Assembly: GCF_009904055.1 (NCBI RefSeq) | Contig: NZ_WYDP01000008.1 | Location: 124,001-188,000 of the forward strand | DNA from: Rubellimicrobium sp. CFH 75288 | Lineage (GTDB): Bacteria > Pseudomonadota > Alphaproteobacteria > Rhodobacterales > Rhodobacteraceae | Length of the DNA: 64,000 nucleotides | Reading direction: 5' to 3' | Part shown: piece after piece, positions 1 through 8,719 of the stretch | Layout: each line of letters starts with the position of its first letter | Position numbering within the stretch: the stretch's first letter is position 1 | Position numbers and translations under genes: made by a program | Notes under the pieces: generated by a model | What the model was told of the DNA's origin: nothing | Databases searched by the model: none | The model's input: only the letters and a program-made list of their open reading frames with translations

Positions 1-225
1 CTCGGCCAGCCGCCGGCGCAGCAGCGGATAGCGCGGCAGCACCTCGGCCAGGCCCATCACCGTCAGGTCCGACATGGGAAAGCGCGACTCGAGGCCCTGC
101 GCCTCCATCAGGGTCCCCCCCACCCCGTCGAAGGCGATGTCGGGACGCAGGGCGCGCAGGCCCGCCATCAGCGCCGCCCCCAGCCGGTCGCCCGAGGGCT
201 CTCCGGCGACGAGGAAGACCTTCAC
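1..225 (-). CDS. lpxB: Lipid-A-disaccharide synthase LpxB, N-terminal part
   Basis: Only the first 75 codons are in the window; the gene continues off the left edge. LpxB condenses UDP-2,3-diacylglucosamine with lipid X to form the lipid A disaccharide at the inner membrane. The visible N-terminus contains KVFLVAGEPSGDRLGAAL and an FDGVGGTLMEAQGL stretch, both characteristic of the GT19 family. The start is GTG at 225-223, which overlaps the lpxI stop (GTGA), so translation is probably coupled. It is the last visible gene of the pyrH-to-lpxB cluster and directly follows the step catalysed by LpxI. Confidence 0.93.
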   Translation of the reverse strand, partial: MKVFLVAGEPSGDRLGAALMAGLRALRPDIAFDGVGGTLMEAQGLESRFPMSDLTVMGLAEVLPRYPLLRRRLAE

Positions 226-1031
226 GGCGCGGGCTCTCGGACCCAGAGGACGATGCCCGCCTCGTCGGCGGCGGCGACGGTGATCTCGCGGTTGAGGACC
301 ATGACGCCCCCGGCCTCGATGGCGACGACGCCGATCCGCGCCTCGCGCGCGCGTTCGATCGTGGCGGGGCCGATCACGGGCAGGTCGGCGCGGCGGTCCT
401 GCCCGCGCTTGGGCGCCTTGAGAAAGACCGCCCCCTCGGCCATCCCGGCCAGCGAGCGCAGCATCCAGTCCGTGCCCGGCGCGGCCTCGACGGCCAGCAC
501 CTGCCCGTCGCGCACGACGACCCCCTGCCCGATATCGGCGGGCGCGATCAGCCGGTGGACGCGCTCGGCCCGGCGCGCGTCCTCCTCCTGCCGGGCGGAC
601 GGACGGCAGCGTCCGAGCAGGCCCGGCGGAGGAAGCAGGAAGGGCGCCAGGTCCTGCGCGGCACGGATGCGGAATCCCGCCTCCTCGAAGAGCGCCAGCG
701 CGACGCGCAGCGCGCCGTCGTCGCCCTTGCCCAGCGCCTCGGCCAAGCGCGGCACGAGCGGCAGGGTCGCGGCGTCCACCTGCCGGGGATCGAGCCGGGG
801 CCGGACGATGGCCCCGACAAAGCAGACCTCCTCCACGCCCAGTTCGCCCAGACGCCGCAGCAGGCTGCCCAGATGCTCCAGTCGGAAGGCGATGCCCTCG
901 GCATCCTCGCCGGGGTCGCGGGTCACCAGGCGGCAGATGACCGAACGGCGTCCCTGTGCGCGCAGCGCGCTCGCCACCGCGTAGGTCAGCGGATCGGGAT
1001 GCCCGACGAGCGCGACCGGTGCGGCGGTCAT
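222..1031 (-). CDS. lpxI: UDP-2,3-diacylglucosamine pyrophosphatase LpxI
   Basis: This 269-aa protein of the LpxI (DUF1009) family hydrolyses UDP-2,3-diacylglucosamine to lipid X and UMP. It is the alphaproteobacterial replacement for LpxH. Family features seen are the N-terminal VALVGHPDPLTYAVASALR segment, an internal QGVVVRDGQVLAVEAAPGTD stretch and the C-terminal half with GGVMVLNRE. Length matches the family (about 270-280 aa). It overlaps lpxA upstream by an ATGA and lpxB downstream by a GTGA, so lpxA-lpxI-lpxB form one coupled lipid A operon. No LpxH-type gene is seen in the window. Confidence 0.93.
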   Translation of the reverse strand: MTAAPVALVGHPDPLTYAVASALRAQGRRSVICRLVTRDPGEDAEGIAFRLEHLGSLLRRLGELGVEEVCFVGAIVRPRLDPRQVDAATLPLVPRLAEALGKGDDGALRVALALFEEAGFRIRAAQDLAPFLLPPPGLLGRCRPSARQEEDARRAERVHRLIAPADIGQGVVVRDGQVLAVEAAPGTDWMLRSLAGMAEGAVFLKAPKRGQDRRADLPVIGPATIERAREARIGVVAIEAGGVMVLNREITVAAADEAGIVLWVREPAP

Positions 1032-1801
1032 CGCGGCGCCAGGAAGTGCCGGTCCGACCCGGCCAGCACGAAGTCCGCAACCTCGCGCACCAGCGGCGAA
1101 TCGTCTCCGGCCAGCGCGCGTGCGCGGTCCAGGAAGGCCCCCTCACCCTCGCGCAGGCGCCCATAGGCCGTCCGCAGGGCCGCGATCTCCTCGCGGCCGT
1201 GGCCGCGGCGCTTCAGTCCGACGAGGTTGAGCCCTTCCAGCTCCCCCCTCGGCCCCTGCACGAGCCCGTGGGGGATCACGTCGTGCGTGACCATGCTGAG
1301 CGCGCCGATCATGGCACCGCGCCCCACCCGGACCCATTGATGGATCCCCGCGAGGCCGCCGATCACCACGTCGTCGCCGATCACGCAATGCCCGGCGATG
1401 GCCGCGTTGTTGGCCACGACGACCCGGTCGCCCACCTGCGCGTCGTGCGCGACATGGCAGCCCGCCATGAACAGACAGCCCTCGCCCACCCGCGTCTCGC
1501 CGCCGCCGGCCGTGCCGATGTTCATGGTGACATGTTCGCGGATGCGGTTGCGCGGTCCGATGCGCAGGCGCGTGCGCTCGCCGGCATATTTCAGGTCCTG
1601 CGGGATCTCGCCCAGGACGGCGAAGGGAAAGACCACCGTGCCGGCCCCGATCACCGTGTCCCCGGCGACGACGACATGCGACTTGAGCTCGACCCCGTCC
1701 TCGAGGACGGCATCCGGGCCCACGATGCAGAACGGACCAACCGAGACATGGCGGCCCAGCCGGGCCGCCGGGTCCACCTGAGCCGTGGGATGAACGATCA
1801 T
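1028..1801 (-). CDS. lpxA: UDP-N-acetylglucosamine acyltransferase LpxA
   Basis: LpxA transfers a 3-hydroxyacyl chain from acyl-ACP to UDP-GlcNAc, the first step of lipid A synthesis, in the cytoplasm. The 257-aa product starts [16 protein letters not shown] and shows left-handed beta-helix hexapeptide repeats to about residue 185, followed by the helical C-terminal domain. The catalytic histidine is His119 in the CHVAHD motif, by alignment with E. coli His125. The ATG at 1801 overlaps the fabZ TGA (ATGA), and that position fixes the start, since a longer reading in this frame only runs through the fabZ gene. Confidence 0.95.
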   Translation of the reverse strand: MIVHPTAQVDPAARLGRHVSVGPFCIVGPDAVLEDGVELKSHVVVAGDTVIGAGTVVFPFAVLGEIPQDLKYAGERTRLRIGPRNRIREHVTMNIGTAGGGETRVGEGCLFMAGCHVAHDAQVGDRVVVANNAAIAGHCVIGDDVVIGGLAGIHQWVRVGRGAMIGALSMVTHDVIPHGLVQGPRGELEGLNLVGLKRRGHGREEIAALRTAYGRLREGEGAFLDRARALAGDDSPLVREVADFVLAGSDRHFLAPR

Positions 1802-2307
1802 CCCGCGTCCTTGAGGTCCAGCATGGCCATGAACTCGGCCTCGGCGGCCAGTTCGCCGTCCACCCGCGCCTCGCCGCGGAAGCGCCAGACCTTGCCGCCG
1901 GGCTTGCCGCGCAGCGTCTCCACATCCATCACCAGCCGGTCGCCGGGCACGACCTTGCGCCGGAAGCGGGCGTTGTCGATGGCCATGAAGTAGATCAGCA
2001 CCCCGCCGCCCAGCCCCAGCGACGCACCGATCATGACTCCGGCGGTCTGCGCCATGGCCTCGACGATGGTGACGCCCGGCATGATGGGCTGGCCGGGAAA
2101 GTGGCCCTGGAAATGCGGTTCGTTGGCGGTGACGTTCTTGATGCCGCGCGCCCGGCGGGTGCCCTCGATCCCCTCCACCCGGTCCACGAGGAGAAAGGGA
2201 TAGCGGTGCGGCAGGATCGCCTGGATGGTCTGGATGTCGGCCACGGTCACGGCCGTCTCCGGCAACGTGCTGTCCTGTTCCGCCGCACCGACCCCGCCCT
2301 GATCCAT
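1798..2307 (-). CDS. fabZ: 3-hydroxyacyl-ACP dehydratase FabZ
   Basis: FabZ dehydrates beta-hydroxyacyl-ACP in type II fatty acid synthesis. From the ATG at 2307 the protein has 169 aa; the only other in-frame methionine lies far upstream in low-complexity sequence, so this start is preferred. Hotdog-fold motifs are [14 protein letters not shown] and [16 protein letters not shown], giving catalytic His69 and Glu83. An N-terminal extension of about 22 residues precedes the conserved core. It sits between skp and lpxA; the lpxD that commonly occupies this stretch in other proteobacteria is missing here and is found at 28.4-29.5 kb. Confidence 0.94.
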   Translation of the reverse strand: MDQGGVGAAEQDSTLPETAVTVADIQTIQAILPHRYPFLLVDRVEGIEGTRRARGIKNVTANEPHFQGHFPGQPIMPGVTIVEAMAQTAGVMIGASLGLGGGVLIYFMAIDNARFRRKVVPGDRLVMDVETLRGKPGGKVWRFRGEARVDGELAAEAEFMAMLDLKDAG

Positions 2308-2428
2308 CGCATCCGCCCCCCATCCCCGGCCGGGCCTGCCTAGCAAGCAGGTGCCGGCCCCGCAAGGCAGCCGGACGCCCGCCCCCGCCGCTCTCGCCTG
2401 GTCGGGCCCCGCGGGCAGGTCCGGGGTT

Positions 2429-3070
2429 TCACGGGGAAGGGACGCTGTCCTCTCCGACCGGCGGGCCGTCGGGGGTCGGGTTGTCCGGGGTCGGGGCGTC
2501 GGGAGCGGGGTCGTCTGGGGCGACCGCGGTCCCGTCGCCCAGCGCCGCATCGATCGCGGCGATGGCCTCGTCGGTGATGTCCACGACCCCGGCGCCGAGG
2601 AAGACCGACCGGCGCTCGAGGATCACGGCCGCGCCGCTCGCCACCATCAGACGGGCGAGGATGGGCATGGCCTCGTTGAGGAAGGTCTGGCGACCCTCGG
2701 CCGCGGCATCGCGCAGCGCGGCCTCCTTGGCGTCCTGCTCGGCGCGGATGCGCTGCACCTCCCGATCGAAGGCGTCGGCCTCGGCCCGGAACGCCTCCGG
2801 TTCCATGCTCGCGCGCCGCTCGGTCAGGCTGCGCTCGCGCGCGGTCAGCTCGGCGGCCAGCGCCTCGTTCTCGCGCTGGAGCGCCTCGCCGCGCTGGCGC
2901 AGGTCGGCCTCGATGCGGCGGCCGAACCGGGTCTCGGCGAACAGGCGCTCCACGTCCAGCGTGAGCACCGGGCTCTGGACCGCGACGCGCGGCGGCGGCT
3001 CGGCTTCCTGCGCGGGAAGCGGCGGAGACCAGGCCCCGAGAGCCGCCGCGAGGATGAGGACGCCGCGCAT
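2429..3070 (-). CDS. skp: Periplasmic chaperone, OmpH/Skp family
   Basis: This 213-aa exported protein has a signal peptide ([20 protein letters not shown]) and a long charged, coiled-coil-like middle (about residues 45-130, rich in Glu, Arg and Ala), as in the Skp/OmpH trimer whose tentacles hold unfolded outer-membrane proteins in the periplasm. The C-terminal 40 residues are an acidic tail of Asp-Pro and Thr-Pro repeats, which is unusual for Skp and may be disordered. The ATG at 3070 shares one base with the bamA stop (TGATG). A 121-bp gap separates it from fabZ. Its place directly after bamA supports the role in outer-membrane assembly. Confidence 0.88.
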   Translation of the reverse strand: MRGVLILAAALGAWSPPLPAQEAEPPPRVAVQSPVLTLDVERLFAETRFGRRIEADLRQRGEALQRENEALAAELTARERSLTERRASMEPEAFRAEADAFDREVQRIRAEQDAKEAALRDAAAEGRQTFLNEAMPILARLMVASGAAVILERRSVFLGAGVVDITDEAIAAIDAALGDGTAVAPDDPAPDAPTPDNPTPDGPPVGEDSVPSP

Positions 3071-5418
3071 CAGAAGCGGGTGGACACCGTGATGTCGAAG
3101 TTCTGCGGCCGGTCCTGCTCCTCCACCATCAGCGGCCGCGTGAAGTTGAAGCGCAAGGGCCCGATGGGCGTGGTCCAGAACAGCGACACCCCCGCGATCG
3201 CCCGCGGCGTGAAGTCGTTGTAGAGCACGTCGTCGGGCTCGAGGCTGCGCAGGTCGCCCACGTCCCAGACCGAGCCGTAATCGACGAAGGCCCCGCCCGA
3301 GATGCCGTATTCCTGCGGCAGCCCGAGCGGAAACTCGGTCTCGAGCCGCAGGACGGCGAAGGCGTTGCCGCCCAGCGCGTCGTCGGTCTCCGCATCGCGC
3401 GGCCCGATCCCCTGCCGCCGGAAGCCGCGAAAGGTCCGGCTGCCGAGAAAGAAGCGGTCCGTCACCCGGCTCGCCCCGTCGATGTAGTGGAGATAGCCGC
3501 CCTCCAGGCTGGCCCGCAGGGTGATGTCCTCGCCGAACACCCGCGTCTCGGCCGAGGCGAGGCCGGTCGAACGGATGAAGGTCGAGTCCTCGCCCACGCC
3601 GAATTCCTGCCCCAGCCGGAAGGTGAAGTTGGTGGGCGTGTCGATGTTCGTGCGCCGGCTGTCCCAGGTATAGGTATAGCCCAGCGCGTTGGTCCACTCG
3701 CCCCCCTCGGCAGCCTCGTCGAAGATGAGCTGGCTCGCGCGGCCGCGGACCTCGCCCGTGTCGGGGTCGGTTGTGCCCTCGGCGACATTGGTGATGTCGG
3801 TGAACTCCAGCGCATAGAAGGTCTGGAGGCGTCCGTTCTCGCTGACCGGGAAGGTGAGGGAGGGCGAGAACCGGAACGTATCCGTGTCGTAGAGCGTCCC
3901 AGCGCGCTGGGTCGTCCGATAGCTGAAGTCGAGCGCGCCGACGAGATCGCGGTTGAGGAACTGCGGCTCCGCGAAGCGGAAGGTCAGAAGCTGGTTGTCC
4001 TGCCCCCATTGCAGGTTGAAGTTGAGCCGCTGCCCGCGGCCGAGGAAGTTCTCCTCGGCGAACTGCGCCACCAGCGACACGCCGGTATCGGTGGAATAGT
4101 TGGCCCCGAAGGACAGCGACCCCGTGGGCTGCTCGGTCACGTTGACATCGATCACCACCTGGTCGGGATTGCTCCCCTGCCGGGCCGTCACCTCCGCGTC
4201 GGAGAAGTAGCCCAGCGCGCGGATGCGCTCGGCGGATTCGCGGATCTCGCGCGGGTTGAACGGGTCGCCCTCGGCGGTGCGGAACTGCGACCGGATCACA
4301 CGGTCGAGCGTGGTCGCGTTGCCCTCGATGTCGATGCGCTCGACGAAGATCCGCTCGCCGGGGACCAGCGCGTATTCGATGTTGAGCAGCAGGCCGCGGG
4401 GATCGCGCGTGATGCGGGGCTCCACCCGCAGGAACGGAATGCCCTGCCGCAGCGCCAGGGCCTCGATCCGCGCGATGTCCGCGTCGATCGTGGCGGGCGA
4501 GTAGATCTGCCCCGGCTGCACGCGGACGACCTGGCGGAACGTCTCGGGGTTGGCCTCCGGAATGGCGCTCGTCACCTGCACGTCACCGAACTGGAAGCGC
4601 TGGCCCTCCTCGACCGAGAAGGTGATGAGGTAGGCGTCGCGCTCACGCGTCAGGTTGACGTCCACATCCGTCACGCGCGCATCGGCGAACCCGCGCGAGC
4701 GGTAGAAGTCCACCAGCGCCTGCCGGTCGAACTCGATCCGCTCGGCCACAAAGGTGTCCGCCCGGATGATCGCCCGCAGGAGCCCCGCCTGACGGGTCTG
4801 GAGCACGCTGCGCAGCCGCCGGTCCGAGAAGGAGCGGTTGCCGACAAAGGAAATGCGCTCGACCTCGGTGATGCCGCCCTCGGCGATCTGGAACACGAGA
4901 TCCACCCGGTTGTCGGGGCGGCGGATGATCGCCGGCACCACGACCGCGTTGACCCGCCCCGCCGCGGCATAGGCCTCGGCGATGGCGGCGGTGTCGCGCT
5001 CGGCCTGGGTGGGCGAATAGACCCGGCGCTCGATCGAGCCGACCACGGCGGCCAGCTGCTCGTCCCGGATGACGCTGTTGCCCTCGAAGGCGATGCGGTT
5101 GATCGTCGGCCATTCCCGGACGCGCACCACGAGGGTGGAGCCCTGCGGGATCACCTCGACCGTCTCGAACAGGCCCGAGGCGCGCAGCGCCTGCGCCGCG
5201 TCGTTGAGCCGGCCGGCCGTCACCGTCTCGCCCCGCCCGATCCCGAGGCGCGACAGGATGGTGCCCGTCTCGATGAGCTGGTTGCCTTCGACCCGGACGG
5301 TGCCGAAGCTGTAGGTCTGCGCCCCGAGCGGCGCCGCCGCGACCAGGATCGCCGCCGCCAGCACCGATCCGCGCAGAGCCCGGCGGGCTGCGCCCCCCTG
5401 CTGTCCCCTCATGTCCAC
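3070..5418 (-). CDS. bamA: Outer membrane protein assembly factor BamA
   Basis: BamA is the central beta-barrel of the BAM machine, inserting outer-membrane proteins. The 782-aa protein has an N-terminal signal peptide (hydrophobic run LAAAILVAAAPLGAQ), five POTRA-type repeats over roughly residues 35-430 and a C-terminal Omp85 barrel (about 440-782). It includes the FLGSRTFRGFRRQGIGPRD segment of the L6 loop and ends in STRF, a classic barrel signal with terminal Phe. The GTG at 5418 has a better-spaced AGGG than the ATG two codons later (5412), so either may be used. It lies downstream of rseP and a small membrane gene and is followed by skp, fabZ and lpxA. Confidence 0.96.
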   Translation of the reverse strand: MDMRGQQGGAARRALRGSVLAAAILVAAAPLGAQTYSFGTVRVEGNQLIETGTILSRLGIGRGETVTAGRLNDAAQALRASGLFETVEVIPQGSTLVVRVREWPTINRIAFEGNSVIRDEQLAAVVGSIERRVYSPTQAERDTAAIAEAYAAAGRVNAVVVPAIIRRPDNRVDLVFQIAEGGITEVERISFVGNRSFSDRRLRSVLQTRQAGLLRAIIRADTFVAERIEFDRQALVDFYRSRGFADARVTDVDVNLTRERDAYLITFSVEEGQRFQFGDVQVTSAIPEANPETFRQVVRVQPGQIYSPATIDADIARIEALALRQGIPFLRVEPRITRDPRGLLLNIEYALVPGERIFVERIDIEGNATTLDRVIRSQFRTAEGDPFNPREIRESAERIRALGYFSDAEVTARQGSNPDQVVIDVNVTEQPTGSLSFGANYSTDTGVSLVAQFAEENFLGRGQRLNFNLQWGQDNQLLTFRFAEPQFLNRDLVGALDFSYRTTQRAGTLYDTDTFRFSPSLTFPVSENGRLQTFYALEFTDITNVAEGTTDPDTGEVRGRASQLIFDEAAEGGEWTNALGYTYTWDSRRTNIDTPTNFTFRLGQEFGVGEDSTFIRSTGLASAETRVFGEDITLRASLEGGYLHYIDGASRVTDRFFLGSRTFRGFRRQGIGPRDAETDDALGGNAFAVLRLETEFPLGLPQEYGISGGAFVDYGSVWDVGDLRSLEPDDVLYNDFTPRAIAGVSLFWTTPIGPLRFNFTRPLMVEEQDRPQNFDITVSTRF

Positions 5419-5524
5419 CGCCCGCCCTTGTTCGCCAGGTCTTGCCGCTCAAGGCGTAGCCGGTGGCCCGTGGCTTGTCAAAAGCAACGCAGGCCCAGTG
5501 GCGGTCTGAGGCCGCCCCACACGC

Positions 5525-5659
5525 TCAGGACAGACCCAGCATCCCGATCCACGCCCCCGCACACAGGGCGCCGAGGACGGTGGCCAGATACAGGACCCGG
5601 TCGAAGTTCAGGCTCAGGATCAGCCGGAGTCCCCGGCCCTGCCGGATGATCGCGTTCAT
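5525..5659 (-). CDS. Small single-span membrane protein, unknown function
   Basis: A 44-codon reading frame lies in the rseP-bamA gap. After a basic N-terminus (MNAIIRQGRGLRL) there is one hydrophobic helix ending LGALCAGAWIGMLGLS. A GGGGGG tract sits 4-6 bases before the ATG, and another ATG four codons upstream is possible. I do not recognise a family. Position inside the envelope operon and a plausible transmembrane helix favour a real gene, but the length makes chance hard to exclude. Confidence 0.45.
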   Translation of the reverse strand: MNAIIRQGRGLRLILSLNFDRVLYLATVLGALCAGAWIGMLGLS

Positions 5660-5726
5660 CGCGCCCCCCATGGTCGGCTTCCCCCGCCCTAGCGGCGGAT
5701 TGCGGCCGGATTGGGGCGGAATGCCG

Positions 5727-7058
5727 TCACGGGCAGAGGAACAGGTCGTTGGCGACCGCAAAGACCATGAGCGTCAGGATCGCGGCCAGGCCGAACGTCA
5801 TCAGCACCCGCAGCGCCTTGTCGCCCGGCGGCCGGCCCGTCACCGCCTCCCAGGCGTGGAAGACGAGATGGCCCCCGTCGAGGATCGGGATGGGAAACAG
5901 GTTCATCAGTCCCACGGCGGTGGACAGGACGGCGACAAAGAACACGAAACTCGTCAGACCCTGTTCGGCCATCGCGCCCGAGGTGGTGGCGATGCCCACC
6001 GGACCCGAGAGGTTGCAGGTCGAGATGGCGCCCGTGATCATGTGCGCGATGCCCGACAGCGAACGGGTGATGATGAACCACAGTTGCGCCACCGCGTCGC
6101 CCGCGGCCTCCAGCAGGCCGGGGGTCTCGGTCACCGGCTCGAAGAAGGTCCCGCCCGTGACGCCGATCAGCCAGCGCGTCTCGAAGCCCCCTTCGGGCAG
6201 CGGCAGGTCGGTCCGGCGTGGCAGCAGCGTGACCTCGCGCTCCTCGCCCGCGCGCCAGACGCGCAGTGTCAGCGCCGCCCCCTGCGAGGCGGTCACGGCC
6301 TCCACCAGCTGATCGAACGACCACACGGGCTGCCCGTTCATCGCGGTGATGACGTCGCCCGCGCGCAGCCCCGCCGCCCAGGCGGCGCTGTCGGGGCTTA
6401 CCGCGCCGGCCAGGGTGGGAAAGGGATGGGGCCCCGGCACGACCATCTCGGCGCCGTCGCGGCGGATCGTGTAGTCCACCACCGGCCCGTCGGGCAGGGC
6501 GGCCCGGTCGGCCGCTAGTCCCTCGCCCGCGCGCACCGGCTGGCCGGCCACCGCCAGGATCTGGTCGCCCGGCTGCAGGCCCTGCTCGTAGATCGGCGGC
6601 AGGGGCGCCAGCGTGCGGACGGTCAGGGGATCGACCGGCCGGCCCTGCCCCAGGATCAGGACCAGGAACAGCAGCACCGAGAGCAGGAAATTGGCCGCCG
6701 GACCGGCCGCGACCGTGGCCGATCGCGCCCAGAGCGGCGCGCCCAGCATCGTGTGGCGCCGCTCGCCGCGCGGCACGCGCGACTCGTCGCCCCCGTAGGA
6801 CGCGGCATTGGCATCGCCCAGGAACTTGACATAGCCGCCGAAGGGCAGCGCCGCGATCTGCCAGCGCGTCCCGTGCCGGTCGGTGCGCGAAAGCAGCACC
6901 GGCCCGAAGCCGATGGAGAACACCTCGGCCTTGATGCCGCTCCAGCGGCCGACGATGTAGTGGCCGTATTCGTGCACCGCGACGATGATCGACAGGGCGA
7001 CGACGAAGGCCACCAGCGTGAAGGCCACGCCGCCGAACTGGGGGATCAGGCCGTCCAC
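5727..7058 (-). CDS. rseP: Site-2 protease RseP (M50 family)
   Basis: RseP is an intramembrane zinc metalloprotease that cleaves membrane-bound anti-sigma factors and leftover signal peptides. The 443-aa protein carries the zinc motif HEYGH (residues 29-33) in its first membrane helix, PDZ-like periplasmic sequence (for example LRAGDVITAMNGQPVWSF) and the second active-site motif NLFPIPILDGGH near the C-terminus, which supplies the third zinc ligand. Four membrane segments are expected. The start is GTG at 7058, three bases after the preceding gene. The dxr-rseP-bamA order is typical of proteobacteria, apart from the extra gene between dxr and rseP. Confidence 0.95.
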   Translation of the reverse strand: MDGLIPQFGGVAFTLVAFVVALSIIVAVHEYGHYIVGRWSGIKAEVFSIGFGPVLLSRTDRHGTRWQIAALPFGGYVKFLGDANAASYGGDESRVPRGERRHTMLGAPLWARSATVAAGPAANFLLSVLLFLVLILGQGRPVDPLTVRTLAPLPPIYEQGLQPGDQILAVAGQPVRAGEGLAADRAALPDGPVVDYTIRRDGAEMVVPGPHPFPTLAGAVSPDSAAWAAGLRAGDVITAMNGQPVWSFDQLVEAVTASQGAALTLRVWRAGEEREVTLLPRRTDLPLPEGGFETRWLIGVTGGTFFEPVTETPGLLEAAGDAVAQLWFIITRSLSGIAHMITGAISTCNLSGPVGIATTSGAMAEQGLTSFVFFVAVLSTAVGLMNLFPIPILDGGHLVFHAWEAVTGRPPGDKALRVLMTFGLAAILTLMVFAVANDLFLCP

Positions 7059-7061
7059 CGC

Positions 7062-7529
7062 TCAGGCCTCCGCCGCGGTCCGGCCCGGACGCGGACGGAC
7101 CGCCCGCAGCAGGGCGATTCCGAAGGCCAGCCCGGCCAGGAGGACGAGCCAGCCGGCCATCCGCGCCGGCCGCGCGAGCGCGCCGGGTTCCAGTTCCACG
7201 ATGGCGGGATCGGAGGCGGCAAAGCGCACCGGCACCTCTCCGCCGACCTGCAGACCCGCATGAAAGGCGGCCGAGACGGCGACCCGCGCGCGCACGCCCT
7301 CGCCCTCGGGGCCGGCGAACAGCACCTCCACCATGGGCGTGCCGCTGCCCGGCCCCGCCTGGAGCGACAGCACCGAGGCGTGGCCGGTCACGCCCTCCGC
7401 CTCCAGAAGCCGCACGGGCGCGGAGACGAGCGACCACAGGAGAAGGCTGACCACGAACAGCGCACCGGCCAGGCCGGCCCATCGCCGCCGCCCCGCCCCG
7501 TCGCCCCTGTTCCAGCCTGCCGTTCTCAT
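7062..7529 (-). CDS. Two-span membrane protein with periplasmic domain (DUF3592-like)
   Basis: From an ATG at 7529 that overlaps the dxr stop (ATGA) this encodes 155 aa: a membrane helix at about residues 20-40 (GLAGALFVVSLLLWSLVSAP), a beta-rich middle with VEVLFAGPEGEGVRARVAVS, and a second helix near residues 125-145 followed by a basic tail. The topology and the middle segment resemble DUF3592 proteins, but this is a resemblance by eye only. It is translationally coupled to dxr and lies 3 bases before rseP, so it is co-expressed with both. No enzyme motif is visible. Confidence 0.7.
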   Translation of the reverse strand: MRTAGWNRGDGAGRRRWAGLAGALFVVSLLLWSLVSAPVRLLEAEGVTGHASVLSLQAGPGSGTPMVEVLFAGPEGEGVRARVAVSAAFHAGLQVGGEVPVRFAASDPAIVELEPGALARPARMAGWLVLLAGLAFGIALLRAVRPRPGRTAAEA

Positions 7530-8719
7530 GCGTCCTCTCCCATCGCCGCGACCAGCTCGCGAGCCGTCTCGCGGGCCAGCCGGTCGGCCTCCAGCACATC
7601 CTCCAGCCGGGGGATGTCCCCGCTGCGACATAAGGACGGCAGCGCGCCGGCGCCAGAGAGGCGGTCGAGCGCCTCCTCCACCACGCGGGCCATGTCCGTG
7701 AACCGGATCGTCCGTGCCAGGAAGGCGTCCAGCGCCGCCTCCTTGGCGGCGTTGAAGGCCGCGCCCATGAGCCCCCCCGCCTCCATCGCCGCCCGCGCGA
7801 GGCCGAGCGCCGGATAGCGCGCCGCATCGGGTTCGCGGAAGGTGAGCCGCCCCACCTGCGCGAGGTCCAGCCGCTCGACGGGCAGCGCCTCGCGCGCGGG
7901 GTGATAGAGCGCGAAGCCGATCGCGTGGCGCATGTCCGGCGCGCCCAGATGCGCGATCAGTCCCCCGTCGCGGAACCCCACCAGCGCGTGGACCAGCGAT
8001 TCGGGGTGGATCAGCACCTCGATGCGGTCGGGCGGCAGGCCGAACAGCTCGTGCGCCTCGATCACCTCCAGCGCCTTGTTGAACATGGAGGCCGAATCGA
8101 CCGTGATCCGCTGCCCCATGGCCCAGTTCGGATGCGTGCTCGCCTCCTCGACGGTGGCATGGACCAGCCGCTCGAGCGGCCAGTCCCGGAACGCCCCGCC
8201 CGAGGCGGTCAGGATCAGCCGCTCCACCTCCTCGGCGCGCTCGCCCCGCAGCGCCTGGAACAGGCCGGAATGCTCGCTGTCCACGGGCAGGATGGCGGCG
8301 CCGTGGCGGCGCGCCTCGGCCATCACCAGCCGCCCCGCCGCCACCAGCGTCTCCTTGTTGGCGAGCGCGAGCGTGCCGCCCCGCCGCACCACCTCGAGCG
8401 AGGGGACCAGCCCCGCCGCCCCCACGATGGCGCCCATGGTCCAGTCGGCGGGGCGCGCGGCGGCCTCGGCCACGGCCTCGGGTCCGGCCGCGGCCTCGAT
8501 GCCGGTGCCGGCCAGCCGCTCGCGCAGCTCGGCATAGAGGTCGGGCCGCGCGGTCACGGCCAGCCGCGCGCGGTGCGCCACCGCCTGCTCGGCCAGCAGC
8601 GCGACGTTGCCCGCGCCCGTCAGCGCCTCGACCGCGAAGGCCCCCGGCGCGCGGCCGAGCAGGTCCAGCGTCGCGCAGCCGATGCTGCCGGTCGAGCCCA
8701 GGACCGTGACCGTTCTCAC
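7526..8719 (-). CDS. dxr: 1-deoxy-D-xylulose 5-phosphate reductoisomerase
   Basis: Dxr converts 1-deoxyxylulose 5-phosphate to methylerythritol 4-phosphate with NADPH in the MEP isoprenoid pathway. The 397-aa product begins with the nucleotide-binding motif VTVLGSTGSIG. It contains LALANKETLVAAG and the metal/substrate region ILPVDSEHSGLFQAL, and the catalytic-loop region MGQRITVDSASMFNKALEV. The start is GTG at 8719, overlapping the cdsA stop (GTGA). Co-transcription with uppS and cdsA links isoprenoid supply, undecaprenyl phosphate and phospholipid synthesis. Confidence 0.96.
   Translation of the reverse strand: MRTVTVLGSTGSIGCATLDLLGRAPGAFAVEALTGAGNVALLAEQAVAHRARLAVTARPDLYAELRERLAGTGIEAAAGPEAVAEAAARPADWTMGAIVGAAGLVPSLEVVRRGGTLALANKETLVAAGRLVMAEARRHGAAILPVDSEHSGLFQALRGERAEEVERLILTASGGAFRDWPLERLVHATVEEASTHPNWAMGQRITVDSASMFNKALEVIEAHELFGLPPDRIEVLIHPESLVHALVGFRDGGLIAHLGAPDMRHAIGFALYHPAREALPVERLDLAQVGRLTFREPDAARYPALGLARAAMEAGGLMGAAFNAAKEAALDAFLARTIRFTDMARVVEEALDRLSGAGALPSLCRSGDIPRLEDVLEADRLARETARELVAAMGEDA

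Noticed and set aside
5400-5524. Alternative bamA starts and a possible promoter in the short gap before bamA
   Set aside because: GTG 5418 and ATG 5412 differ by two codons and cannot be separated by sequence; no promoter with both elements was seen, so bamA is treated as part of the operon.
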